From positions 1-23,103 of the forward strand of contig JAPFFF010000421.1 of NCBI GenBank assembly GCA_039105265.1: a stretch of 23,103 bases of DNA. The letters run 5' to 3'. The stretch's first letter is position 1, and each line of letters begins with the position of its first letter. The stretch comes from Tritrichomonas musculus (lineage: Eukaryota > Parabasalia > Tritrichomonadida > Tritrichomonadidae). Made by a program: the position numbers and the translations under genes. Below, one piece after another: positions 1 through 7,850 of this stretch. The notes beneath the pieces were generated by a model. It was not told the DNA's origin. It made no database searches and worked only from the letters and a program-made list of their open reading frames with translations.

Positions 1-1839
1 ATTTCCATTTACTCTCATTATCGTAGTAATATTTGTATTTGTAGAAGAAGCTTCTAGAGGTTGATAGGTGTAAAAAGAATTTTCATTAATTTTCGAGAAT
101 GTTTGTTTACTATCTTCAGAAGTAATACAATCCTTAGTTACGTATATCTTGTCTAAATAATTTCCACCATTGTTAAATCCCATTACACCTAAGGGATAAC
201 TCGTAGAAAATCTGCATAACATATTGCCATACATCGTAAAATTACTAACCTTTGACATTTCTCCTATGCTAGTTCCAGACATCCAACCTGAAAAAGCCAA
301 ACCATACCATATGTTGTTTGAAGAGTCATATACTACATCATAAATTTCGGGATTAGTTGCATGTAAATCTGTAAAGTTAATTCCGTCTGCTGATGATAAA
401 ATGGCATATTTTGGCGAAGCAGACGATAAATATATTTCCATGTAATAATTACCATCAATATATCGTATGAAATTAACTTTATCTGCTTCAATTCCAGTAG
501 TTTGCCACGTTTCGCCCTGATCTGTTGACACACAAATTGTCCATGTACCGCTACTACTGTTAGTTTTTATAATATATAGCAAACCATTTACAGCTAATAT
601 CCTCAAATAATAATAGTAATAAGAAAAGGCCGGACTCGTATCCGGCAAAGTGCTAATTTGTGTAATTGTTTCATTTGGGACACCACTTACCGAAATATTG
701 CCACGATAAACATTTCTGGTTTTCATATCAATAATGTAATAGTGCGATGTGTCAGCATATAATAAAAATTCCGGTGAATTATTACTATTTATCAAATTTT
801 TAAAAGTAAAAACCTTAACCTGATTCCCTGCTACTGAACTTTGTTTATATATAGCTCTCATAATTACATTTTTTGTATTTGAATCATATTCAAGCACCAT
901 TTTGCCATAAGATGTTGTTCCATTACTATATCTCGCAGCTTGATATGATGCTAAATTATTTGACAGTAATACTAAATCCCAATTAGTAAAATTAATAAGA
1001 GTACTTGAAACAACACCTTTTTCTATTGCTGAATCCTTATTTCTTAAATCATTTAACACATAAGTTACCGCTTTCTGTGTCATACCGATATAATCTGAAT
1101 TACCTTCTGCTGGAACTAGACCATTTTGATTTTCCATTTGTCTTATATCTATAGGTGAAAGCACTCCGGTTACTCCGTTTATAGTGTCTAAATATATTTG
1201 CCCTACATTTGTAAGATTTGATATTGTATTACTGGAACTTTTATCAATCGTAAACTGATAAATACATTTGTCAAAACTCAGCGTTCTTGTACTTAAATCC
1301 CATGTAATATTTTCTGCTGTAGTTAATGAATCATTAAATGAACCTGATGAATAAATCGTTGCAGTCCTACTGCTATTATTATAAATTTCGATATATGTGC
1401 TTGAAAAGTAAATGCGATAGGTGTGACTCAAATCCTTGCATTTTAAATATAGAGATACACTCGACGGAATTGTAATCGTATCATTAAATACAATTTTTCT
1501 TAGCCATTGTTCTTTAGTTACATCCAGTTCAGATATATCTATTCCGGTTGTTGGCATTGTTCCTTTATTGGCAATGGATATATCAGGATGAAAGATAGCT
1601 TCCGTAACCGCTTTTTGACTCATGACAATAGTTTCACTTGTTCCAACAGTCTGAGATATTATAGTTCTTGTTGCATTATTTTCAATATTAGAAAGCTTTA
1701 CTTTTTCTTCCGGCAAAAAGTCTTCTGTCGATAGTCCTTTCCCCTCAATCTTATCAACTTTTAAATTTAATTTTTTATCTACATAGTTCTTTGTAATATC
1801 CCCTGATTTTACTATAATTGCTTGGCTGATTTTAATCAC
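1..1839 (-). CDS. Phage tail fibre / receptor-binding protein with Asp-box repeats (3' end beyond window)
   Basis: I translated this strand and it stays open from about 1839 to the window edge, about 613 codons, so the C-terminus is missing. The N-terminus has the fibre module KIEGKGLSTEDF also found in two upstream genes. Two copies of a motif like MSQKAVTEAI and MTQKAVTYVL follow, a kind of sequence I associate with phage fibres. At 505-528 there is a clear Asp-box, STDQGETW, and a looser one, SSADGINFT, lies near 369-396. Asp-boxes are typical of sialidase-like beta-propellers and often occur in carbohydrate-binding phage fibres. The likely role is recognition of a host surface glycan at the tail tip (inference). 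The start is uncertain: GTG at 1839 directly follows the upstream gene, while the SD-like AGGGGGTGA overlaps it and would suit a start a few codons later. Confidence 0.75.
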   Translation of the reverse strand, partial: MIKISQAIIVKSGDITKNYVDKKLNLKVDKIEGKGLSTEDFLPEEKVKLSNIENNATRTIISQTVGTSETIVMSQKAVTEAIFHPDISIANKGTMPTTGIDISELDVTKEQWLRKIVFNDTITIPSSVSLYLKCKDLSHTYRIYFSSTYIEIYNNSSRTATIYSSGSFNDSLTTAENITWDLSTRTLSFDKCIYQFTIDKSSSNTISNLTNVGQIYLDTINGVTGVLSPIDIRQMENQNGLVPAEGNSDYIGMTQKAVTYVLNDLRNKDSAIEKGVVSSTLINFTNWDLVLLSNNLASYQAARYSNGTTSYGKMVLEYDSNTKNVIMRAIYKQSSVAGNQVKVFTFKNLINSNNSPEFLLYADTSHYYIIDMKTRNVYRGNISVSGVPNETITQISTLPDTSPAFSYYYYYLRILAVNGLLYIIKTNSSSGTWTICVSTDQGETWQTTGIEADKVNFIRYIDGNYYMEIYLSSASPKYAILSSADGINFTDLHATNPEIYDVVYDSSNNIWYGLAFSGWMSGTSIGEMSKVSNFTMYGNMLCRFSTSYPLGVMGFNNGGNYLDKIYVTKDCITSEDSKQTFSKINENSFYTYQPLEASSTNTNITTIMRVNGN

Positions 1840-1842
1840 CCC

Positions 1843-2319
1843 CTAAGTTTTTATTCTGATTTTTATAGAAACATCCGGCATCTTCCCTTTAATGTAAGCA
1901 GTAATGCTCCCATTATTTATGATTATTCTAGTGACCCTATTCCAAACTTGAAGTTCCTTATCCGCTAACGCTTCATCATCACTTAGTTCTATACAAACCA
2001 TAGCAATATCCTTTTCTTTAATGCCATTTACAGGAATCACCTGCATGTACATGTTTTCAGAAAAATTAGACCATACCTTATCTACACTAATTAGATAATT
2101 TTTATTTACACTAATTAGCTTATCTTGCATCTCATTAGTGAAGTCGTTTGAGGAAAGGCCTTTCCCCTCTATTTTATCTATTTTGGAATCAAACTTTTCC
2201 ATAAGGTCCTTCTGATTTAAAATGTTTCCCGTTATATTTCCCCACGAAGCTGAAGTAGCAGAAGAACCAGAGGAACTTCCTACTACAAAACCTCCGTAAA
2301 TATTACATCCCCCTGACAC
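1843..2319 (-). CDS. Small phage fibre / adhesin-associated protein with GKGLS module
   Basis: A 158-residue protein with a GTG start, preceded by a strong SD (GGGGGTGA) a few bases upstream. The N-terminus, SGGCNIYGGF, matches the N-terminus of the gene at 3459-3848 (AEDCNIYGGF). Both continue with a W-G-x-I-x-G segment and then the K-I-D-K-I-E-GKGLSSNDFT module. This points to duplication of a fibre-attachment domain. The C-terminal 80 residues look like a small beta-rich domain, with alternating hydrophobic residues and no enzyme motif. I infer a trimeric tail fibre, collar or baseplate-appended protein. It sits in a tight series of fibre genes read leftward, only a few bases from the next one. 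Confidence 0.6.
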   Translation of the reverse strand: MSGGCNIYGGFVVGSSSGSSATSASWGNITGNILNQKDLMEKFDSKIDKIEGKGLSSNDFTNEMQDKLISVNKNYLISVDKVWSNFSENMYMQVIPVNGIKEKDIAMVCIELSDDEALADKELQVWNRVTRIIINNGSITAYIKGKMPDVSIKIRIKT

Positions 2320-2331
2320 ACTATCACCCCC

Positions 2332-2622
2332 TTAGTAGATATAGGCGATAGTCACGCATACATCTTTTTTAAAAATAAGCTCTTGAATATCTATTAGCCC
2401 ATATCCCAACTCAAAGGAATTTGCCGGCATTAAAAAATCTGTTTTATTTATTGTAAAAACAGTTCCCGCCGGAGCTGCTATTGCGATTCTTTTAAGCACA
2501 AGCGGAGATGATCTTAAAAAAGAATTTGAGTTCTTTGCAAGTTCATTTTGTTTAAATATAGGAATTAAATCTACCCCAGCTTTAGCTATGCCAAAATAGC
2601 TCCCCCCAATTCCTTCAGACAC
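2332..2622 (-). CDS. Small phage structural protein, unknown
   Basis: A 96-residue protein. The start is GTG at 2622, with AGAGGTGA correctly spaced upstream. The C-terminal half has the pattern of a small beta-sandwich (IAIAAPAGTVFTINKTDF), with hydrophobic residues alternating and no cysteines or charged catalytic cluster. It lies between two fibre genes in the same operon with short gaps, so it probably contributes to the same appendage, for example as a linker, a cap or a small head-fibre-like component. I do not recognise a named family. The gene is convincing because of its SD, operon position and lack of overlap with its neighbours. Confidence 0.55.
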   Translation of the reverse strand: MSEGIGGSYFGIAKAGVDLIPIFKQNELAKNSNSFLRSSPLVLKRIAIAAPAGTVFTINKTDFLMPANSFELGYGLIDIQELIFKKDVCVTIAYIY

Positions 2623-2643
2623 TTTCTATCACCTCTTTATTTT

Positions 2644-3447
2644 TTATGGATTTCCTCTCTTCCACGCTTGAAGCGACTTTATATAACTTACACAAGGTTT
2701 CCACTTACCGCCATGTCTATAATAAGGCACACAGCCTTTATATTTTCCTTTAATTTTTATTTTAGCTGTTCCCCCTACGAGTCCCTTAACTTCACACGAA
2801 TTTATACCTACCTCTTTATCACCATTCCAAGTTCTAAGCGTAAATTTAATCGGAACTGTAGATGAAACCGATGGCATACCTATTTTGCTATATAAAGAAA
2901 GTAGCTCTGTGTCAGTAAACTGTACCTCAGAACCACTTGAGTAGTTATATATGCCCTTAAACCATGTACCATTGGCATCTATATGCAAATCGTGTTTATA
3001 AGAGTTATCGTAAGTTTCATAACTCACCGAAAATGGATTTTCTATTATAAAATCTGAGCAGTTAATTATAATGCTGGGTTTTGCAACCTCAACATCAAAA
3101 ATATACGTTCCTATGTTACCCGGAGTTCCTTCTGTTGGATACAAAGAATTTAATCTAAAGTAAAATGACTGTGGTGTGGAATTTACTCCAGATTTAGAAA
3201 TTGTGATATTCCCCGACATAGCGGACCATTGTGACGTTGACATTTCCTTAAGAGTTATGCTACTCCCTAAAGCAGAACTGCTCCCATATTCTAATTTTAT
3301 TCCATATGCCCACCAATCATAGCCCGACATCGCTGCTAAAGTATACTTAAATTCAGCGGTTAAAGTACTTTCGGAAAAGGATGAATTAGTAAGTTCAACA
3401 GAACATGAAGGGATGGGATTAACACCCATAGTAATATTAACAGACAT
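2644..3447 (-). CDS. Phage tail fibre-like protein with C-terminal YYRHGGKWKP repeat motif
   Basis: A 267-residue protein with a strong SD, AGGAGG, seven bases before the ATG. The first 200 residues are rich in Ser, Thr, Gly and aromatic residues in beta-strand patterns, like tandem Ig-like or fibronectin-like domains. The last 45 residues hold a basic, Gly-rich strand (KIKIKGKYKG) and then VPYYRHGGKWKP. That resembles the short Y-x-x-x-G-K-W-K motif seen at the ends of many Firmicute phage adhesion proteins (from memory, no search run). No signal peptide or membrane segment is seen. It most likely forms part of the tail-tip appendage together with its neighbours. Confidence 0.6.
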   Translation of the reverse strand: MSVNITMGVNPIPSCSVELTNSSFSESTLTAEFKYTLAAMSGYDWWAYGIKLEYGSSSALGSSITLKEMSTSQWSAMSGNITISKSGVNSTPQSFYFRLNSLYPTEGTPGNIGTYIFDVEVAKPSIIINCSDFIIENPFSVSYETYDNSYKHDLHIDANGTWFKGIYNYSSGSEVQFTDTELLSLYSKIGMPSVSSTVPIKFTLRTWNGDKEVGINSCEVKGLVGGTAKIKIKGKYKGCVPYYRHGGKWKPCVSYIKSLQAWKRGNP

Positions 3448-3458
3448 TATTTATCCTC

Positions 3459-3848
3459 CTACGTATGTTTAAAATAGACATCCCCATCACTGCCACCGGA
3501 CGGGTCCCCCGCACCATGTGAAAACAAAGTAATATCAGATGTCAACTGTCTTCCATTAATGGTCCTTGTTATCGGTACTGCTCCTATATTTGAAGGTGTA
3601 ACGTCAACTATCATATTGTTATCCGGCGGTATAAGAGTTCCGCTACCTTTAACACCTCTGATAGCCGAAGCTAATTTATTTTTTTCTTCGTCTGTATAGT
3701 CATTTGTAGATAGTCCCTTTCCTTTTTCTTTATCGACTTTGCCATCTAAAGCATTTTTTAAATCCGTCTGCTCTGATAAATCACCCTGAATTTCGCCCCA
3801 CTTAGCATAAATAGTAAATCCTCCATATATATTACAGTCTTCTGCCAT
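3459..3848 (-). CDS. Small phage fibre-associated protein with NIYGGF and GKGLS modules
   Basis: The start is set at ATG 3848, giving 129 residues (MAEDCNIYGGF). GAGAGGT lies six bases upstream of it. The outer ATG at 3863 overlaps the tail tube stop and has no SD of its own. Residues 1-30 resemble the start of the gene at 1843-2319, followed by KVDKEKGKGLSTNDYTDEEKNKL, a module shared with two downstream genes. A proline- and glycine-rich C-terminus (GAGDPSGGSDGDVYFKH) ends the protein; such DPSGGSDGD-type tails are common at the ends of phage adhesins (family knowledge). Its role is probably attachment or extension of the tail fibre (inference). Confidence 0.6.
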   Translation of the reverse strand: MAEDCNIYGGFTIYAKWGEIQGDLSEQTDLKNALDGKVDKEKGKGLSTNDYTDEEKNKLASAIRGVKGSGTLIPPDNNMIVDVTPSNIGAVPITRTINGRQLTSDITLFSHGAGDPSGGSDGDVYFKHT

Positions 3849-3862
3849 ATAAAAACCTCTCA

Positions 3863-4618
3863 TTATTTATATATAGTATAGGTTGCCATATCAGAAGATT
3901 TAGTATCTTTAAGTATGTCAAACTCTATGCTTAACTTTGTAACCTGTGATGCTGACATAGAGATTGTAAAATTAGATTTAGGCTTACAGTTTAAAAAGTC
4001 TATCTGAACAAATTCATCAACTCCGTCAGTCCCACGAATATATGTATCTCCGATAACCTCAAAGTTTTCAGCGAATTTATCTGCGTTTATAACTAACTGC
4101 CTAGATTCCTCAGAAGGTTTTACATAAAATACACTTATTTTATCGCCCTCTTTAAAGGCTGTCTCACTTACAGTTATTGTTTTATCTGATACTGAATATT
4201 GATCTTCACTTGAAGACGGGTCTCCGACAGTTAATTCAGACATATTGGTAATTCCGTCTTGATCCAGTTTGAAAACTTGAAGGCTTGACTCTACTGGAGC
4301 TTCCGAAAGTGTTAATGTATGGCTCGATGAAACTTCTAAAACTTCCCTTGTACATATATTATTTGAACCTTTTTCAAACTCCGAACCTACAAGCATTGAA
4401 ATGAGTTTTAAATCGAATATCTCAAATTCAAGTTTTAATGTTCCTTCTCTTCCATAGTCCCACCTTATAGCATTTACGTCTTTTGACTTTGCATAAACAT
4501 TTGAAGCTTTCCATTCATTTGTAGACGTAGTAGCATAGTCAGCATATAGAAAAACTCTTCCATCAGATTTTTTCTTTATCGTCACATTTGCCGAGTCCTT
4601 AATACCATATATATTCAT
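3863..4618 (-). CDS. Tail tube / major tail protein candidate
   Basis: A 251-residue protein with an excellent SD, AAAGGAGG, upstream of ATG 4618. The N-terminus MNIYGIKDSANVTIKKKSDG, followed by FLYADYATTSTNEW, VNAIRWDYGREGTLKLEFEI and FDLKLISMLVG, matches my recollection of tail tube proteins from Firmicute phages. Those proteins begin with a Y-G-I-K-D-A segment and an L-Y-A-D-Y strand. The middle region (residues 90-170) looks like an inserted Ig-like domain (SSLQVFKLDQDG, ISVFYVKP). The tail tube forms the hollow conduit for DNA ejection. It is the first gene after the terminator at 4645-4664, and fibre genes follow directly. Confidence 0.6.
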   Translation of the reverse strand: MNIYGIKDSANVTIKKKSDGRVFLYADYATTSTNEWKASNVYAKSKDVNAIRWDYGREGTLKLEFEIFDLKLISMLVGSEFEKGSNNICTREVLEVSSSHTLTLSEAPVESSLQVFKLDQDGITNMSELTVGDPSSSEDQYSVSDKTITVSETAFKEGDKISVFYVKPSEESRQLVINADKFAENFEVIGDTYIRGTDGVDEFVQIDFLNCKPKSNFTISMSASQVTKLSIEFDILKDTKSSDMATYTIYK

Positions 4619-4644
4619 TTAATTTCCTCCTTTTAAATAAAAAA

Positions 4645-4664
4645 AGAAACGCTTTCACGTTTCT
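4645..4664 (-). terminator. Rho-independent terminator after the hydrolase gene
   Basis: Read on the - strand, the stem AGAAACG / CGTTTCT (7 bp, loop TGAAAG) is followed at once by a run of T residues (TTTTTTATTT). It starts about 25 bases after the hydrolase stop and ends about 25 bases before the tail tube start. That leaves no room for a new promoter between them. Confidence 0.75.
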
Positions 4665-4687
4665 AAAAATAATTATTATGTTTGTGT

Positions 4688-5599
4688 TTAATAGGTTTCT
4701 ACCCAATTTATAATATCATCATATATTTTCTCCTTGCCTTTTTCATTCAATAGTTCATGTCTTTTATCCTTATATAGCTTTTGAGATATTTTTTTATATC
4801 CTATGTCACTTAAAAACCTTTGAGCTTCCTCAAAATGTTTCTTACTTTGTATGACAGGGTCATCGGAACCGGCAATAAAGAGAATTGGGAGAGTTTCATT
4901 TATATTACTCCAACCTTTTCTTGAGTATACCTCTTTTATCAAACTGAATAAGGTCATAAATCCGTTAAGAGTAAAAATAAACCCACACATCTCGTTTTCT
5001 CTATATTTTTTTACAACCTCTGGGTCAGAACACAACCAGTCATTTTCATTGTAAAATCCCTTGTCATAGTTTTTAAATACCAGTTTATTAAGAAACTTAC
5101 TCCTATGATGTGAAGAATGAAACTTCCCCAAAAGTTTACACACCATAATTCCCATATCAACCATCTTATTTTCTGTAGGCGGACCACACAAAACTAACTT
5201 ATCTATAGAGTACGAATAGTTCTTTAAAAAGCTCCTTGCAACAAGTGACCCCATACTATGCCCTAAAAGAGTAACAGGTAATCCCTTATGTTTTTCTTTG
5301 ATGTAACTATTTATTTGAAACAAATCTTTAACGATAAAGTTTGCACCATTATTGTAAAAATATCCCAAATCATTTTTGTTTTTTACACTTTCTCCATGTC
5401 CTCTATGATCGTGAATAATCGAAATATACCCTCTATTACTTAGATACCTCATAAATTCGATATATCTACTACGATTTTCAGACATTCCATGAGATATTTG
5501 TACTATACCCTTTGGCTTACTATCTGTATTAATCTCGGTAACTCCCAGCCTAAGCCCATCACAAGTTGAATTAATAAAAAATCTTTCTTCTTTTTCCAT
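4688..5599 (-). CDS. Alpha/beta hydrolase, monoacylglycerol lipase / lysophospholipase-like
   Basis: A 303-residue protein of the serine aminopeptidase S33 / Hydrolase_4 type, close to the usual family length. Visible motifs are the oxyanion segment QISHGMSEN (residues 35-43), HDHRGHGES (63-71), the nucleophile elbow GHSMGS with Ser115, the acid GSDDPV with Asp247, and the base KRHELL with His281. The catalytic triad therefore looks complete. There is no signal peptide, so it should act in the cytosol, probably cleaving acyl esters of monoglycerides or lysophospholipids (family inference). It is unusual to find it between a tail chaperone candidate and the tail tube gene. It has its own strong terminator, which marks it as a cargo (moron) gene. 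Only 27 bases separate it from the upstream gene, so any private promoter would lie inside that gene. GGATGTGA is the only SD-like site. Confidence 0.85.
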   Translation of the reverse strand: MEKEERFFINSTCDGLRLGVTEINTDSKPKGIVQISHGMSENRSRYIEFMRYLSNRGYISIIHDHRGHGESVKNKNDLGYFYNNGANFIVKDLFQINSYIKEKHKGLPVTLLGHSMGSLVARSFLKNYSYSIDKLVLCGPPTENKMVDMGIMVCKLLGKFHSSHHRSKFLNKLVFKNYDKGFYNENDWLCSDPEVVKKYRENEMCGFIFTLNGFMTLFSLIKEVYSRKGWSNINETLPILFIAGSDDPVIQSKKHFEEAQRFLSDIGYKKISQKLYKDKRHELLNEKGKEKIYDDIINWVETY

Positions 5600-5626
5600 T
5601 TAAAACTCACATCCAAAATTCATACG

Positions 5627-6325
5627 CTATTTATTTTCCTGTCTTATTTTTATCCTGTCGAGCCAATGCTTATTTTCTATAATATTTTTATCTCCTGAAA
5701 CTAAAAATATTTCAAAACTATCTTTGTAAGATTGCTTTTCTAAAATATTTTTATAGCAGTTAATTACTCTCCATAAGCTCCAATTCATAATTTCAGACAT
5801 AGGTATATGATAATCTCCTGCAAATTCACACACATTAATTATATCACAAAGCTCTACCTTATTTTGTTCTAACGTGCGTTTTCTGCCTTCTTGGATTTTA
5901 TTCCAAATATCCTGATGCTTCTTAGATTTAAAAACAGGTGGTTTTTCACGTTTAGGTTTAACTTTACCGCTAATTTCCAAAATTATATTTGAAAATTCTT
6001 TAAAATTACTTCTATCTAAATAGCCATTGCTGATGTATATCTTTTTTATACGTTCATCAAATTGAATCTTATCCGCATTGCAAAAGTACTTTAAAGAGTT
6101 CAGAAGAATTTCAATATTCGAGTCAAGAATTAGTATGTCGAAAACGCTGAAATCATTAATACCTTTAGGAATATCAAAATTTTCAATATCCAGTATAAAC
6201 GGAAAAAGAAGCTTATTATAATTATCCATTCCAAAGTCAAATATTTCAGAAATAGTTTTTTGGACAATGTTCACTCCATTAAAGTTTATATTTCTTCCGG
6301 TTATAAGCTCCAGCCTTATATCCAT
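5627..6325 (-). CDS. Phage protein, possible tail assembly chaperone
   Basis: A 232-residue protein whose ATG 6325 is preceded by GGAG at nine bases. It nearly abuts the upstream gene. The protein is mostly alpha-helical and charged, with no membrane segment. The C-terminal part (DIINVCEFAGDYHIPMSEIMNWSLWRVINCYKN) resembles the helical 'x-M-t-x-y-x-l' region of Gp15-like tail assembly chaperones, but this is a pattern impression rather than a firm match. Its place next to the tail terminator and tube genes fits a role in tail assembly. No frameshift signal typical of two-part chaperones was identified. Alternative: a head-tail joining protein of unknown type. Confidence 0.45.
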   Translation of the reverse strand: MDIRLELITGRNINFNGVNIVQKTISEIFDFGMDNYNKLLFPFILDIENFDIPKGINDFSVFDILILDSNIEILLNSLKYFCNADKIQFDERIKKIYISNGYLDRSNFKEFSNIILEISGKVKPKREKPPVFKSKKHQDIWNKIQEGRKRTLEQNKVELCDIINVCEFAGDYHIPMSEIMNWSLWRVINCYKNILEKQSYKDSFEIFLVSGDKNIIENKHWLDRIKIRQENK

Positions 6326-6326
6326 T

Positions 6327-6824
6327 TTACTTTACTCCGTAAAAATCTATTATCTTAAATGATACACATCCGCCTATATAGTCACATTTATCTGCAAATT
6401 CAATATCATTTCTTGAACCTACTTCCAAATCCCCTATTCCACTATTACAAAATGTCTTTTCGAGTTCATCAAGAATAAAATCATATCTTATCCCATAATC
6501 AGTATTTTCAAGACATATCGGGATAAGAACATAAAAAAATACTATACCGCTTCTGTATTGCATTTTTGTTTTTGCAAAGCTTACAAATCTGGTCGTTATA
6601 TACGGAATGCTTTCAGTGGTCGGTATCATCGTCTTGACATATGGGAATATTTGTTTTCTTATGAGTTTCTTAGGGTTATTCAGCAAACTTACCTGGACAG
6701 GGCTGGGATTGAATGTGAGAAAGTCAGGAGAACTGATTATAAGTGCCTTTAAAATATTTTTATTCTTAAGTATTTCTGCCATTATCCTATTTTTTATATC
6801 TGTAAGAGTTTGCCCCATTATCAC
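6327..6824 (-). CDS. Tail terminator / tail completion protein candidate
   Basis: A 165-residue protein with a GTG start at 6824, supported by AGGGGTGA six bases upstream. An ATG two codons later is an alternative. Its size, a beta-strand middle (KMQYRSGIVFFYVLIPICLE) and a closing strand (DYIGGCVSFKIIDFYG) resemble the tail completion or terminator proteins that cap the tail tube before it joins the head. It lies one base from the next gene and directly after the connector gene, the usual place for this function. The assignment rests on position and fold pattern, not on a named motif. Confidence 0.5.
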   Translation of the reverse strand: MIMGQTLTDIKNRIMAEILKNKNILKALIISSPDFLTFNPSPVQVSLLNNPKKLIRKQIFPYVKTMIPTTESIPYITTRFVSFAKTKMQYRSGIVFFYVLIPICLENTDYGIRYDFILDELEKTFCNSGIGDLEVGSRNDIEFADKCDYIGGCVSFKIIDFYGVK

Positions 6825-6836
6825 TTTAAATCACCC

Positions 6837-7844
6837 CTAAACAAGTCTTGTTATTGTTATAACCCTATCTGTAAAAATATTTTTATTTTCACTAAGACTT
6901 GCTCTAAAAATTATCTTTTTACCTACAAGCTTACCTTTAGTTCCAACTTCTATATTATAAATATTTTTATTAGCGGAAATGAGCTTTACTGAATTATCAA
7001 GCTCATCAATATTAAGTATTTCACAATTTATATTCCCTTGATAACCAGTTGCACTACAGTTTAAAGTCAGGCTTTGCCCTAAAGGGATATCAGTATCATT
7101 AGGGGAAATTTTTATAATTATATCAGGGTCAGACGTTTTATCTGAACTGCCAGTATCATTTACTCTGTTATTTTTATAGTAATCCGCTATCCCAAGTTCA
7201 AAATTGTCATATGGGCTTACCTTGTCATCATTAAGTTCCAGCACTATCAGTCCTCCTGCTGTATCCCTTTCAGTTAAATTCTCAATACTTTCAATGTTAT
7301 AACAAAGGCCATTAATTATAAACCGTCTTCCCATGTCTTCCAGCCTTGTTAGGTATCCAAGATCAGGACAGTAAACTGTAAATTTAGAGGTCGAATAACG
7401 TATAAACTTATTAAGATGCGAATTTATATAATTTTTTGTACCAACTGTAATAGCACATGGGATTTCTCTGTATATACCATTTTTATAAAACTTAAGAGTA
7501 AACACCGACTTAGCAAGTGTTCCTGTAATTGTAAGCATTTTATCCTTCATTATTTCAGTTACAAACCAAGTCTCCTCATCAATTGTGAGTATATCCCCAA
7601 CATAGAGCTTTTCATCAGGTTTCATCTTGATTTTATAGCTTTTCCCACCTACAACATTATCAATATCAATATAATAGATAACCTTATGAGGATAACCGTT
7701 TATTAAAACGTCTTTACATGATATATTGCTATCAAAGTCATATTTAAAATCCGATTTCATATAACCTATTTCCGATTGTTGCACAGTTTTATTGTTTGTA
7801 TTATTTATTGTTCTATAGTAACTTAGATTTTTCTCTATGTACAT
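6837..7844 (-). CDS. Head-tail connector / stopper-like protein with C-terminal Ig-like domain
   Basis: About 335 residues. ATG 7844 is preferred because AGGA lies four bases upstream; a GTG one codon earlier is also possible. The first 130 residues are beta-rich (GDILTIDEETWFVTEIM, TGTLAKSVFTLKFY). They resemble the small barrel proteins that close the head after packaging. A middle segment contains FTVYCPDLGYLTRLEDMGRRF. From about residue 245, after a Thr/Ser/Asp linker, ISPNDTDIPLGQSLTLNC and the following strands look like a bacterial Ig-like (Big-type) domain. Ig domains on phage structural proteins are usually surface-exposed and weakly adhesive. The position between the adaptor and the terminator supports the connector call. 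Confidence 0.5.
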   Translation of the reverse strand: MYIEKNLSYYRTINNTNNKTVQQSEIGYMKSDFKYDFDSNISCKDVLINGYPHKVIYYIDIDNVVGGKSYKIKMKPDEKLYVGDILTIDEETWFVTEIMKDKMLTITGTLAKSVFTLKFYKNGIYREIPCAITVGTKNYINSHLNKFIRYSTSKFTVYCPDLGYLTRLEDMGRRFIINGLCYNIESIENLTERDTAGGLIVLELNDDKVSPYDNFELGIADYYKNNRVNDTGSSDKTSDPDIIIKISPNDTDIPLGQSLTLNCSATGYQGNINCEILNIDELDNSVKLISANKNIYNIEVGTKGKLVGKKIIFRASLSENKNIFTDRVITITRLV

Positions 7845-7850
7845 CACATC

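Noticed and set aside
3849-3863. The outer ATG of the gene at 3459
   Set aside because: It has no SD, while the inner ATG at 3848 has GAGAGGT at the right distance.
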